A model generated the notes under the pieces. The model searched no databases. It was not told the DNA's origin and saw only the letters and a list, made by a program, of their open reading frames with translations. The position numbers were made by a program, and so were the translations under genes. Shown here piece after piece: positions 23,220-34,205 of a stretch of 64,000 bases of DNA. The DNA is taken from contig OZ018331.1 of the NCBI GenBank assembly GCA_963969495.1, forward strand, positions 145,795,845 to 145,859,844, given 5' to 3'. Source of the stretch: Ceratothoa steindachneri (Eukaryota > Arthropoda > Malacostraca > Isopoda > Cymothoidae). Every line of letters starts with the position of its first letter. Within the stretch, counting starts at the first letter, position 1.

Positions 23220-24840
23220 GGTTCCTTAATTGAAGTTTAATAACAAACCAACAAATTTGTTTAATGTCCTTTGTTTTCGCGGCAAAATTCACTTTCAAGG
23301 CCTTGGGAATAAAATAAATAGAAATCAAATTCATTTATACCCATAATAATTTTTGATTAAATAATTATTTTTCTAATTATAGACACTCGACCGTAAATTA
23401 TGCTATTAAATTTCAGAATTTATTTGAGTTCCAAACCATCATTTAGATTCCAGGATAAAATCATGAACGGAGCAAACAAAAGATAATATTTTACCCCCTT
23501 TTAGTTTCTAAGTATGCTGTAAGGAACATCTATTAAAAGCAAATGGTAATTAATACATGCCACAATCCATGTGTAAAATACTCACAAGATACTCAGTTAC
23601 TGATATCCAATAGAATTTGTAAGGAAGGAGGAGTGCTAACTTAGGCTAGGAGATAGAACCCTAATACATTCTATGTTATGACGTCTAGAGAGATTTAGAA
23701 GTAAAAAACCTAAGAAAGATTTACCCCTCTTCCTTTAAATTTACAAATGCCCGACGGTAAGGCTTACAGTACTAGAGGACAAAGATCGTCTTATCATCAA
23801 CATATAAATTATTTAAAAGGTCATTGAATATCAAAGACACTCGAGGGTCATTAACTTCCCAAACAGGCTAGGATTCAGATCTTGCATCGAGCATCTGCCG
23901 CGGGCTGTTCAACATTTATGGCGGGGATGACAAAATGCCTTTCTTCTTAACCTTTGGAGATCCACAAGTGGGATGCCAAACCAAGCATGGGCAACCTGTC
24001 TGCAGCTCTCATCTGTAAAATTGTATGTCATCCCCTCCCTTCCCCCCGTAATTAAAAATTCCTTCACCATACCATGTAGGAGGAGTTGCGGTTTTTATAC
24101 CTTCTCTAGCATCTCCAATTTCCGGACAGATCTCTCCTTACAAACTCTATGCGGGAGAAGTCTTCGTCACTATTGCATATTTATTCGAAGGAAATAATTC
24201 GACTCGGTAAACACACCCTCAAGTAAATGAGTATAACACAGAAATTCACAAAACCTACATTTACCTTCTCTTTTAAATGTACAATAATGTAATATTTTAA
24301 TATAGAAGGCACTCGGTTAGTAATATATTTATACAAATAAAGAAAATGAGTGAGACATAGAATAACTTCATAACTTTAGTGTACGAACAATTAATAATCA
24401 GAATTCATTTTTCTTTTGACAATCTCCTCGTATTATTACCTCGAATCCAAAAGAATTACCGTTAAAATAACAAAAAAAATTACAAGCCAGTTTCAGAGAT
24501 GGACTCAAAATGGACCTTTTAAAGATGAAATAGAGAGCAATAGTTTTTGAATAGTTGGAACAATTAGAGTGGAAGAACAAATATTAGACGTAGCATGGAA
24601 ATGGATCACAGACTTGTTAGGAATAACCCACATGGATTTAAAAAGAAATACATAGATAAGACTACAAACATGAATGAGGAATGTAGCAATACAAATAAAG
24701 GTTCTGATGCTAAAAGTACAGGACACATCACTGTAAAATTTCATAAAAGCTGAATGAACGACATCCTAAACTGCACATATTTATTTATATAAACGTGGCA
24801 TGAGACGCCCAATTTGAAAGTTCGCGAATAAATAATGTTA
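23220..24840. other. AT-rich spacer
   Basis: Nothing recognised. A 74-codon plus-strand frame at 23,973-24,197 has no family resemblance. Confidence 0.5.
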
Positions 24841-24846
24841 GCTCGG

Positions 24847-25002
24847 CAGGTCTTTGCAGCCGCAATCAGGCGGTTGGATGACATACAGGTCTTTGCAGCC
24901 GCAATCAGGCGGTTGGATGATATACAGGTCTTTGAAGCCGCAATCAGGCGGTTGGATGACATACAGGTCATTGCAGCCGCAATCAGGCGGTTGGATGACA
25001 TA
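24847..25002 (+). repeat. Minisatellite, four copies of a 39-bp unit
   Basis: Units start at 24,847, 24,886, 24,925 and 24,964. Each contains tctttgcagccgcaatcagg and cggttggatgacata. Copies differ at a few single positions (tgatata in unit 2, ttgaag in unit 3, cattgcag in unit 4). Because 39 is divisible by three, open frames run through all copies. On the plus strand one encodes four copies of QVFAAAIRRLDDI, with a second frame also open; on the minus strand one encodes copies of SNRLIAAAKTCMS. I see no start, domain or splice context to choose among them, so I call only the repeat. Confidence 0.95.
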
Positions 25003-25009
25003 TGTTCGA

Positions 25010-28000
25010 GCCATCAGAGGTTCATTGCGAGACTCGGTCTTCTATGCTTCACATGGTCTATTTCATTTGTGTCGTTGTTTTATCTTTCCGTCCGTCAAGG
25101 AAAATGCCCAGTAACGGTAGCGTGATCTTGTCATCCTGCTGATGCTCATAACTAGCACAAACTGTTGCTCTTTTAATGGTACTCGTCATTCAGGAGAGCA
25201 GCTGTATTTTGTCAAATCAGGGCATTTACAAGCTGATATGTCAAATAAAATAGGCTTAATAGATTTCTTTAAGGCCTTAAGGTTTTTATGTAACAATTTT
25301 TTCTTCCTTTTTGCGTTTAGAGCTTTAATGATAATAGCCATTTTATCACGATAGCTTCTCAATATTTTAGTTTTTCGTGCTGTCTAAACTGTTTGAATGC
25401 AAGCTAATTTCACAGTGGCGATGTCTTTAAATGTAGGTTCCTTCGTTGATGATCTCAACTCAGTTCTCACATGATGGTGGTATTGCATCACATCTTCACA
25501 TGTGGGAAAACATCGGAAATTCAAATCTTTCCCAGCACCAAATATTAGACACGCCACCGACCTTCTAGTTTTAGTGGTAGTAATCCTGTAGAGATTAAAT
25601 ACTAATGTATTTCTCTGTTAAACAATATAACCGAAAATAAAGTTATCAGAAAAAACAAACAAGGATATGAGTAGAGATTGAACACACTGAGGACGCGAGG
25701 ACCCAGTTGCAGAATACACAGAGTGTACACACCTTCCTTCAATGCTGTCAAAAGGCAACTGAGGAAACTGCGCAGTGAGCACTACATGTTACATTCTTGC
25801 CATTGGCGGGGGCGGGAAAGATATTAAAGTACGACAACGCGCTTGGAAAAATGATCATGTGAGGTGCTTTTCATCGATTTTATAGTTATTAGGAACAATT
25901 TTTTATGCACATTAACATATTTTGAAAATTACTAGAAAAATTCGTTTTTGACTAATAATTATGATTTTCATTGCTCTCCCGGGGCCAAAAGATTGTTATC
26001 TATTAAACTAAGATTTTGTAGAGACTATTTTCTCCTGCATGAGCAAGTTTTTGTCTCTATTAGAATATGGAAGTCGAAAAAGATATACAATCGAGCCACC
26101 TTAATGTGGAGACGTTTAAGCAGAAGGCAGGAAATTTGACGGCAAAAATTACCATTGGGAAGCTATCCGAGATGAAGCAAAAAATGAATCTGCTGATTGA
26201 ATCGAACCTTTGACTTCATTTGTATACAGAAGAACCTCTAAAATTCGCTCAGAGGAATGGGCCCGGGGGCCAACTTCTTTTGGAAAAGTTCTTATTGAAA
26301 ATTATGTTTTTTCCAATTTCCCTTTCATCGTATTTCTTTAAATAACTTCATATAAGTCGTTAAACTTGTTATACTTTCTTAATATATCATTTATTTATAT
26401 AATTCTGTTAAAAAAATCAATGTTTTCTAATTTAAATATCACAAATCACCTCTTGATAATAAAATAGTGAATCTAACAATAAAAAAATGACATATTTTTC
26501 TCATATGGCATATAAATTCTATATATTCATGTAGTTTTTCTTAGCATGGTTGTTCAAATCCAAAAATAACGCAATACCAAAATACGGTTGTATCAAGGAA
26601 TCGTCGACTATTTCCAATGTTTTCGTCTATTTCTTGACACAATTTATATACCCCAGTCCAGAAACTGAGCTTTAGGTTCAAAAAGAGACGATATTGTTTA
26701 CTTGACGGATTATTTTAATCCTAATCCTTGATTAGGATCTTTACTTCTCAGGCTCATAGGGATGAATTCAAATAGGCGTATACACTAAAACCATGTACAT
26801 GTACACGATAAACGTCCCAAGTATGTGAGTATTATCTAAATAGGCTTCACCACAAGCAAGAAATCCCGAATACTTTTTAAATTATACCTGATTAAATTTT
26901 AGTTGGCTTTATCTCGGGACACTTTTTGGACGTTCATTAGAGAAAGTTTTTCTAAAAGTGAAGGTTAATTAATTGCGCAGCAAAAGCTTTCTCCTTGAAA
27001 CTTTCGATTAGTCTGAAATTCCGTGTTTCTTACATCTGGATTTGAGCAGCGAAGAGTTCCACCAAAATTCATCGCAGTTTGAAGCCAACCGTAAAGGAGA
27101 ACAATCGACCAATTGAGACTTGAATGGTATGAAAACGAAATTAAAAGTCACATTTTAAGGAAACTTGCAAGGATGAAAAGATATGGCAAAACTTTACTGC
27201 AGTAAGAAAGATACTCATAAACTGGAGCTCTTATTAGGAAGAGGAAAAAATTAATTAACTAAATGAGAGAAATTTGATATGATTTAGCTATGTTTTCATA
27301 CCTTGGATGTATATGGATTTCAGATTATCCAGGCAAAATGAAAAGTCACAAAATGCATGTAACAGTCACAAATAGTGGTATTTCTTTACTTTATTATGCC
27401 TGAATGATGAGTTAAACTAATATTTCTAAATTGACAAATTGATATAAATATCTCCCAACTCTCTAATAATAGAAGAATGGAAGGAGGAAAATAGCATCTG
27501 CCTACTTCCTTGCCTCAATCATTACCGAAAATCAACCTTTCAAACACCTGTGGGTGGATATTTGTAGACAAGGGTTCCCGTAAGATTTGGGTCTTTTTTG
27601 CCACGTCTCAAGGGATACTCAACCTATAAGTTTGGACAGTGGATTTAGTTAACCATTTACATCCCCTAAAATTATTTGTTAAAAATATAATAATATACAT
27701 ATATTATGCTCTCTAAAGGATGATTTAATTAAAAATATTTATGGTTAGCCTCAATGGTTCGTGTATGTATGAAAGAGCGAGGAGAGAGAATTTAATCGTG
27801 TTTTACCATACCCTACTTGTGGTGAGAAAAAGTTTTGATTCCAATTTGTACTAAAAAAGGCTAGAATAAATAATTGGAATCCCACTTTCAACTCCTCATC
27901 TTCTTTCCCTCATCATCGAGACGGGGTTCCATGCAACTCTGTTCTTTTTGTCTTTTAATCTTCGTTAGTCTTTATTAAGCTCAAGCTGCCTGCCTATCTG

Positions 28001-28515
28001 CTTATCTGTCTTTCCAGTCCATCGCCTCTATAACAAAAAAAACTTTCTTTTCTATGGGTAATTATAGACTTTTCCTCCAATTTAAAGTGAAATACCAATG
28101 AGAGCGAATAAAAAAGGATTTTCAGGATAGATCTGTATACCAAGAAATCCTCCAGCAGCCATTGGGGGTGGGAGGGCAAACTACGGGCATTGGAGAATGG
28201 AAGGCAAAGTGCAAGTGTTTGGGCTGGAAGGCCGAAAATACTCCAGATAGCAGCTGCATCAAGTTAGCCTAAGCTACACCTGGTATCCGTTTTTCGTCAT
28301 TAGTTAGGGAGAATCAGAGGTGAGCAAATTTATGGTTTCGCTGTTTACGTTTGAAAGATTGAATGGAAATTTTAAGGATATTTGCCACTAAGACTTTTTA
28401 TCCTCACTCGCGTTGATATGAGTTCTAATTTAATTATCACTCAAAATGCGTTAGCAGCGTAAGAAGAGACCAAGTACTGAGGCAAAGGCTGTTGAAATTC
28501 TGTTTTAGCGTGACT
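25010..28515. other. Non-coding spacer
   Basis: No gene recognised. Small open frames at 25,142-25,354 and 25,948-26,139 (plus) and 27,994-28,179 (minus) have no family resemblance. A donor-like agag|gtgagc occurs near 28,318 without a convincing exon. A slightly GC-richer patch at 25,680-25,840 was not identified. Confidence 0.5.
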
Positions 28516-28523
28516 TAAAAGTA

Positions 28524-28746
28524 TAGTTGAGCGCATATTTATTGGCAACACATCTCAAATTTTGTAATTTACGCATTTTTATACGTTATTAGTTTGAAAT
28601 ATACATATTTATATTATTTTTTAATTACATTAGTCTAAAAGAAATATATTATAATGTATAAATGATAATAAAACAAATGATTAAGACTAACATTTTGTTT
28701 ATTAGAAAAACACAGGAAGCAAAACTATTAGCGACGTTTACATAAT
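28524..28746 (+). repeat. Left terminal inverted repeat of the Tc1-like element
   Basis: About 223 bp, reverse-complementary to 29,979-30,203 with scattered substitutions and small indels. The outer bases follow the TA target duplication at 28,522-28,523. Confidence 0.92.
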
Positions 28747-28923
28747 ACAATTTAACAGATCCAATTATTAAAAATAGTTCTAAAGAATGTCTGTGAATGA
28801 CAGATGGAATACTCTAGACTAATGCAGGAAAGCAGCTTTCTTGCAGGGTTAACTTTTGGATTGTTCATTATGGTATTCGAGACGGTGGAAGAATCATCTC
28901 TACCATAATTTTGAAATAGCAAA

Positions 28924-29950
28924 ATGGGGAAGACATCCGAACACTCAAAAGCATATAGGAAGCGTATAATTGAGCTGTACAACCAAGGAAATGTATATAG
29001 ACAAATTTCGGTAAGTTTGAATATTCCAATTTCATCTGTAAGGAATATTATTGTATTTTTAAGACTGATGGGACTACTGTTATTCGTGTGCAGAAAGGGC
29101 ACCCAATTTAATTAACTGCCAGAGATGAGCGTTTGTGTGTTCGAATTGTCAACAAGAATCCGAAAGTCCCTTCAAGAAATCGAAAGCAAATCTGGTTAGT
29201 AATGGAACAATCGTAAACGTGTCAACAGTGTGACGTTACCTGAACCGTGGGGGTCTCCATGGGCGTGTATCAAGGCGGAAACCACTGTTGAAGACGGTTG
29301 ACAAAAAGAAACGTTTAGAGTTTGCCAGAGAACATCTTGATGACATTTAAGCAAAACTTTGAAAAATATTATGGACACACGAGACTAAGCTCCACCAGAT
29401 TGGCATAAGCGACCACCATTATGTTTGGAGAAAATCCGAAGAAGCTTTGCTGGAAAAGAACAACATACCTATTGTGAAACACGGAAGTGCTTTTATTATG
29501 TTGTGGAGATGTTTTGCTGCTGCAGGCACTAGTTGAATTTGTGGGATAAAAGGCACTATGAATTCCAAGGGATATCAGCTAATTTTGGATGAACATGTTA
29601 AAAAATTAGCGAGGAAGGTTGGCCTTGGCAGAGGGTTTGTCTTTCAAAAAGATAATGATTTCAAACACAAGAGCAAATCAACGCAGAAATATTTTGCCAA
29701 TCATCGATTGAAAGTGATTAAATAGTCTTCTCAAAGTTCAGATTGAAATGCGATTGAAAATTTATGGAAAGAACTGAAGTCACGTGTTTATATGAGGTCA
29801 ACAGGCAGCATCACAGAGTTGAAAGCTTTTGCAGTGGATGAGTGAGGTAAAATTCCTACTAAGACGTGTAAAAACCTTGTACATACGGACAAGCCTACAA
29901 GAAACGTCCGATTGCTGTGATTGCTGCTAAAGAAGGTCATACTAAGAATT
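28924..29950 (+). pseudogene. Tc1-like transposase (DD34E), inactivated
   Basis: Starts MGKTSEHSKAYRKRIIELYN and continues through a helix-turn-helix (YRQISVSLNIPISSVRNI), which would bind the inverted repeats. The frame is then lost near 29,070-29,100, and several stops follow. The catalytic part reads ETKLHQIGISDHHYVW, IMLWRCFAAAGTS, RGFVFQKDNDFKHKSKS, and NAIENLWKELKSRVYMRS. The second catalytic Asp (29,651-29,653) and the Glu (29,756-29,758) are retained and are 34 residues apart, as in DD34E transposases. The first Asp, expected in the WSDET box, is His (CAC, 29,378-29,380). In-frame stops occur in this half as well. The enzyme would cut and paste the element in the nucleus; this copy cannot. 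Confidence 0.93.
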
Positions 29951-29978
29951 AATTTAAAGTTGCCAATAATATATATGT

Positions 29979-30203
29979 AATATTTATGAATGTCGCCAAT
30001 ACCTTTGCTTCTTGTGTTTTTTTAATAAACACAATGTTCAATGTTAATAATTTACTTTATTATCATTTATACTTTAAAACATATTGCTTCTAGGCTAATG
30101 TAATTAAATATAATATAAATATGTACATTTCGAACTAGTAACGTATAGAAATTCGTAAATTACAAAATTTTGGATGTGTTGCCAATAGATATGCGCGCAA
30201 CTG
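29979..30203 (-). repeat. Right terminal inverted repeat of the Tc1-like element
   Basis: Reverse complement of the left repeat over about 220 bp. It ends gcgcgcaactg and is followed by TA at 30,204-30,205. Confidence 0.92.
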
Positions 30204-30209
30204 TAAATG

Positions 30210-31835
30210 ACGTCTTGCGTTGCTGCCAAAACTAAGAGAAAAAAAAGAGGCAAAAATTAGAAAAGCCAAGTATATGAAATCGTTGATTTATTTTCGAAAA
30301 GACAAAGAAGAAAAAAAATCTAGAAAAAACAACTGAATAATGTTGGAGTTTATTATTGTAAGCGAAGAGCAAATATAAATCTGAAAGAGTACTATGAAAT
30401 TTCTTAAGTGAAATGGGTCGTCTAGCGTGAACCAGCCGCTAGACAGAAATAAAACATTTTTAAAGACGAGTATAAAATGTGAAAATGAAATATATAATGT
30501 TTTATTCTGCATTGCGTCGGCTATTTGAACCTAATGCCTTTTCATACTACGATAGTTTTTAGTGATACTCTTAGCTTTCTATCTCTATTCGAGATGTAAC
30601 AAAGAGAAGCCGTATTTAATTCATTGATATAGAGTCATGAACTTAATTTAGGTCAAATATCTTTTTATTTTTTTCTATATTTTTTAAGATTTACGTGATA
30701 GGTTTAATTATTTGAATATTAAAAAGTCAGCATTTGAAAAACTATGAAAAAAATAGTCCATTACTTCATTTAACCAAAAAGTGCGGTTTGGTCCTATTCA
30801 TTTAGTATATGTTAATATATATTTGCCTTTTGGTTAAAAGGGTAAAATTATGGATATACGTTAAATGAATGATGTGTAATTATAATTCATTTTCTAATGT
30901 TTTTTTAAATAAATGTTTGATCCTTTTTCAATTCCGGAAATGGTTCTTTCTTTTTATCAGGCATCAATTCTGTGAGCTCGAGTCAAATAAGAATGCCTGC
31001 TTTCAGTTTTGCCTTACTTTTCATCCTCATTAAATGTTAGGTCGTTGCTATTATAATGTTTTTAAAGGTGCTGGGTTTGATGTGAAGAGGTGGAGGGAAA
31101 ACTTTTACTGGTCTAGCGGTGCTTTACTCCTATTTTTTTGCATGAGTGCATTGACTTTGCTACAGAAACAAGCATTATTATTTTCTTGCTTGAAAACAAC
31201 AGATAAATCTTTATGGAAGCGATGGAAAATGGAAATTTTCGTACTTGTGTTTAGAAGATTTTGTTGCTGATAATTCTACTTTGATAATTCTAGGACCGTA
31301 AATACATTGTTCAACTCCTCTTGATTTAACAAGCGTGGCTCATTTTTATTAGAATCAATTGCGTACTTTTCATCCGTAGAAAAAAAGCGCATTTATATTT
31401 ATACCTGTCAAGGTCCACAAGCAAATTATGTGATGGGAGACCTAACATAGAGTGCTCGAAGTCATGTGGGGTCGGTATTAGATCTGACGTACAATATGCA
31501 TACACAATTGTTGCTTTGCCCTTTCCAGTAATATTATTCATGTAGGGGTAACAACATGATGTAAAACAATTTCTTTCCTGGCCAGTAACTTATTCTCCAA
31601 TTCTTTTAATTGAAAATCAATAGAAAATAACCATTATTTGTTTAAAACTTTGCTTTTGCGGCTTGTATGATGAAATATTTACTAAGGATAGGCAAATTCT
31701 GTTTCATTAATAATTCTAGTAGTTTAAACAAAATCACAGTGTTAAATTTGTACAATTCAATTTACATCTACAAGAATGTCTGAAAACTTTTTACAAAAGT
31801 AAAAGTGAACAATTTCCTCGATTTCAGTATGGAAA
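30210..31835. other. AT-rich spacer
   Basis: No gene recognised. Frames at 31,034-31,270 (plus) and 31,326-31,541 (minus) have no family resemblance. Confidence 0.5.
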
Positions 31836-32491
31836 GTAAATCATCCTTGGTAACTCCTTGGTATCAATCAGCTCTTCTTGTTGGAAGCGTTCCCCTAATC
31901 CTCTAACGATGTTCCACATTCTCCTTGAACTTCACAAGAGGGGCATCACGGATATGCGCCTTCATAAACATCCTGCAGACCATTTGGCCATAGATTTATA
32001 CTAAGTTCTCAACCAGTTCCAGATAATGGTCAGCTTTATTTTTGCACAAACACTCCTGACACCGAAATAAAACTCTTCTAAACTTTTTTTCCTTTTTACT
32101 AAACTTTAAGAAAGGAATTTTGAAGGTACTTGAATCCTGCCGACTCCTTGTTAAGAGTTCTAACAAACTGCTCCAGAAGACCTAATATTAAATTCAATGG
32201 ACCGAACTACACCTTTGAAGCCTCAATCAATTGCTCTTCCTTGTCATTATGCCCCCCCAACAGAGAACTCATTCGTTTGAGGCCAGTGCTTCTTGGTAAA
32301 ACCTTCCTGGAGTTTCATTTAAAGTGCTAACATTTTGAAGTCTGCAATCACTTCCTAGCAACATCCATAAAATTAAAAGCTTGTAGCAGGAGCTTACCAC
32401 AGTTGGAATAATCCTTGTGATATATTGATTACCGGCAGAGGAAAAGATGGGTGCATATTCAAATTATAGAGTAGTACAGCTTTAGTTCTTT

Positions 32492-32791
32492 TTGAGGAGT
32501 TGTTAATGAAGACCCTGCACTCTTCTAAATTATATGCCATTCCAATTACTTTAAACAGACCATTTACTTAATTGCAGTAGAATAATGCTTCTTGAAGAGT
32601 TGTTAATCAAGAGCCTGCGCTCTTTTGAATTATATGCAATTAGAATTGCATTAAACAGACCATTTACGTAATTGCAGTAGAATAATGCTTCTTGAGTAGT
32701 TGTTAATGAAGAGCCTGCACTCATCTAAGTTGTATGCAATTCTAATGCATCAAACAGACCATTTACATAATTGCAGTAAAATAACCCAGCT
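32492..32791 (-). repeat. Three tandem copies of a 100-bp unit inside a coding relic
   Basis: Units begin at 32,492, 32,592 and 32,692. Shared landmarks include agttgttaat, gagcctgc, catttac and aattgcagta. Each unit, on the minus strand, encodes the same conserved block of the surrounding protein (YCNYVNGLF, then a CN/YNSKERRLLINN-like stretch). The unit length is not a multiple of three, so the amplification breaks the reading frame. Confidence 0.93.
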
Positions 32792-33280
32792 TGATATGTA
32801 AAGACTCTTAAGAAATGTTTATAACGTTTCCTTTGGATTGTCACTTTCACATTTTCATAAAATTATCCAACCTTTTTGTGCATGGAAATCAAAGGCTCAG
32901 CATTTAAATTGAACAAGCCAAGGTCTTTCGCAAGAACATTGGGATCTCTTTGGTTTGGATAGTATGGATTCCTTTCAATAACCATACCTCTGCCACTGTA
33001 GTCTACATCTTCACTGATGATATCAGTTTTCTGAATATTGCTTTCTTCTGAAGAGGGGTTATTCCGTTCAGGAGGGGTAAATTCAAGATATCCGTACTGT
33101 ATGGTACTGGTGCAATAGAGGTTGGATGATTGGGCTAAAATATAGTGGGTGTATTTTTGCCACTTCGACCTTTAGATGGGGCCAGCATGTATAACTAGCA
33201 GTTGTTTGAGCTTTCAGGGGCTTTACGCAGAACCTTTGTGATGGCAAACTTCATGGATCTTCCTTCCCCTCTATACCATC

Positions 33281-33383
33281 CGGCAAAAGTAAAAATATAT
33301 ACTTTATTATTTATTTTGGTTTCACAAAAATATAACTTAAATACTTGTGACATTTAATATTTTACTCTTTAAAAAATATTTAC
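33281..33383 (-). other. Intron-like insertion in the FCYIC-family copy
   Basis: On the minus strand the first coding block ends tcggaag and is followed by gtaaat. Coding resumes at gatggtat after tttacttttgccg. Joining the two blocks across these 103 bp restores a continuous Glu-Gly-Trp-Tyr frame. The left edge is a good GT donor; the right edge reads CG where AG is expected. It looks like a genuine intron with a mutated acceptor, which would mean the copy arose by DNA-level duplication or transposition rather than from a spliced RNA. Confidence 0.5.
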
Positions 33384-33559
33384 CTTCCGAAGTTTTCTTG
33401 CTGTGTTCACATTCAAAACGAGGTGCCCAGGGTTTATCATGGTCCACAAGTGGCATTCCATATTATGATATGTAAGCTTCACATATTCTCATAGAAGCTG
33501 TTACACCAAATTTATTTCCTCTTGTTTCGAGGAACTGTCAGCAAATATAACAGAATGCA

Positions 33560-34200
33560 GCTGGATAAGGATTGAAGCATCTTCATGCCATTTCTCTTTT
33601 GATGTGTCCGGTATGCTAGCTAGAGCTGAATAGTAGCAGCTGTGTGAATCCCTGTATCAATATTTCTAAGTAATATTGCCGAATATTCAAGAAAGTTCTT
33701 GAAGTTTCTACAGGTGCGCTTTGGCAAGTTCTGGAACATTCGTCAAACTTCACAATATTCTACTATAGTTTAGAATGCTTTCATTAAATCGAGTATCTTT
33801 TAAAAGGTATCCTCAAAACAAATATTATTCTACATCACAATGTTTCTTTAAGTAAGATTTACAATTTTCTACCATGCTCTAAAAAATAAAGCCTACAACA
33901 TTTTATATAGACCTTTTTTTCAGAAATTTTTAATAGGCTAGCATTATTTTCCAAATGGGCCAATTTCTAAATTTTGTGCCTTACCTAATCAAGAAAACTT
34001 TTGTGATAAAAATGGAGTTTTTTGTTTTCTTCCGTTATAAAACAACTTGGAAGTAACACTATTATCCTAGGAACAAGAAAAAGTGAAATTTTGTTACTTA
34101 GTGTAATCAGACGCCATAAAATTGGGACAGCAAAAGGCTTTCCTCCCGTTTGCTATTTAGCCACTGTGTGAGCCATGAGTAACACAGTGCAGCATATACA
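33560..34200. other. AT-rich spacer
   Basis: Nothing recognised. It may include 5' flank of the minus-strand family copy. Confidence 0.5.
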
Positions 34201-34205
34201 ATATA

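Larger units (their letters stand above)
28524..30203 (+). mobile_element. Tc1-like DNA transposon with long inverted repeats
   Basis: Complete-ended element of 1,680 bp. The left inverted repeat (28,524-28,746) and right inverted repeat (29,979-30,203) match over about 220 bp, sharing ggcaacacatc, ttttgtaatttacg, acatatttatattat, taattacatta and aaatgataataaa. Flanking TA at 28,522-28,523 and 30,204-30,205 is the TA target duplication of Tc1/mariner elements. The left terminus reads tagttgagcgcat and the right cagttgcgcgcat. The inside holds a single broken transposase gene in the plus direction. Inverted repeats much longer than in Tc1 itself, which has short ones, place it with the long-repeat members of the superfamily. 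Confidence 0.95.
31840..33558 (-). pseudogene. Broken copy of a widespread, uncharacterised multi-copy invertebrate protein family
   Basis: Read on the minus strand across frames. 33,558-33,384: AFCYIC, then CEAYISYYGMP-like and PLVDHDKPWAPRFECEHSKK, a Cys-rich N-terminal block. 33,280-33,125: WYRGEGRSMKFAI and PSKGRSGKN. 33,120-32,870 (another frame): PPERNNPSSEESN, NPYYPNQRDPNVLAKDLGL and NAEPLIS. 32,860-32,440: VTIQRKRYKHF, then YCNYVNGLFNAI, with this block present three times. 32,350-31,960: GRFYQEAL, KADHYLELVENLV. 31,960-31,869: MFMKAHIRDAPLVKFKENV, then GERFQQE in another frame. From memory, proteins with FCYIC..., DKPWAPH, NCYFC, DVNGLF and GERFHQ blocks occur in many near-identical copies in crustaceans, spiders, hydra and others, and behave like a mobile or amplified family with no settled function. 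Stops, frameshifts and the internal repeat make this copy inactive. Confidence 0.7.

Noticed and set aside
28160..28320. Possible exon ending at a gtgagc donor near 28,318
   Set aside because: The upstream frames are closed by stops within about 20 codons and no matching acceptor was found.
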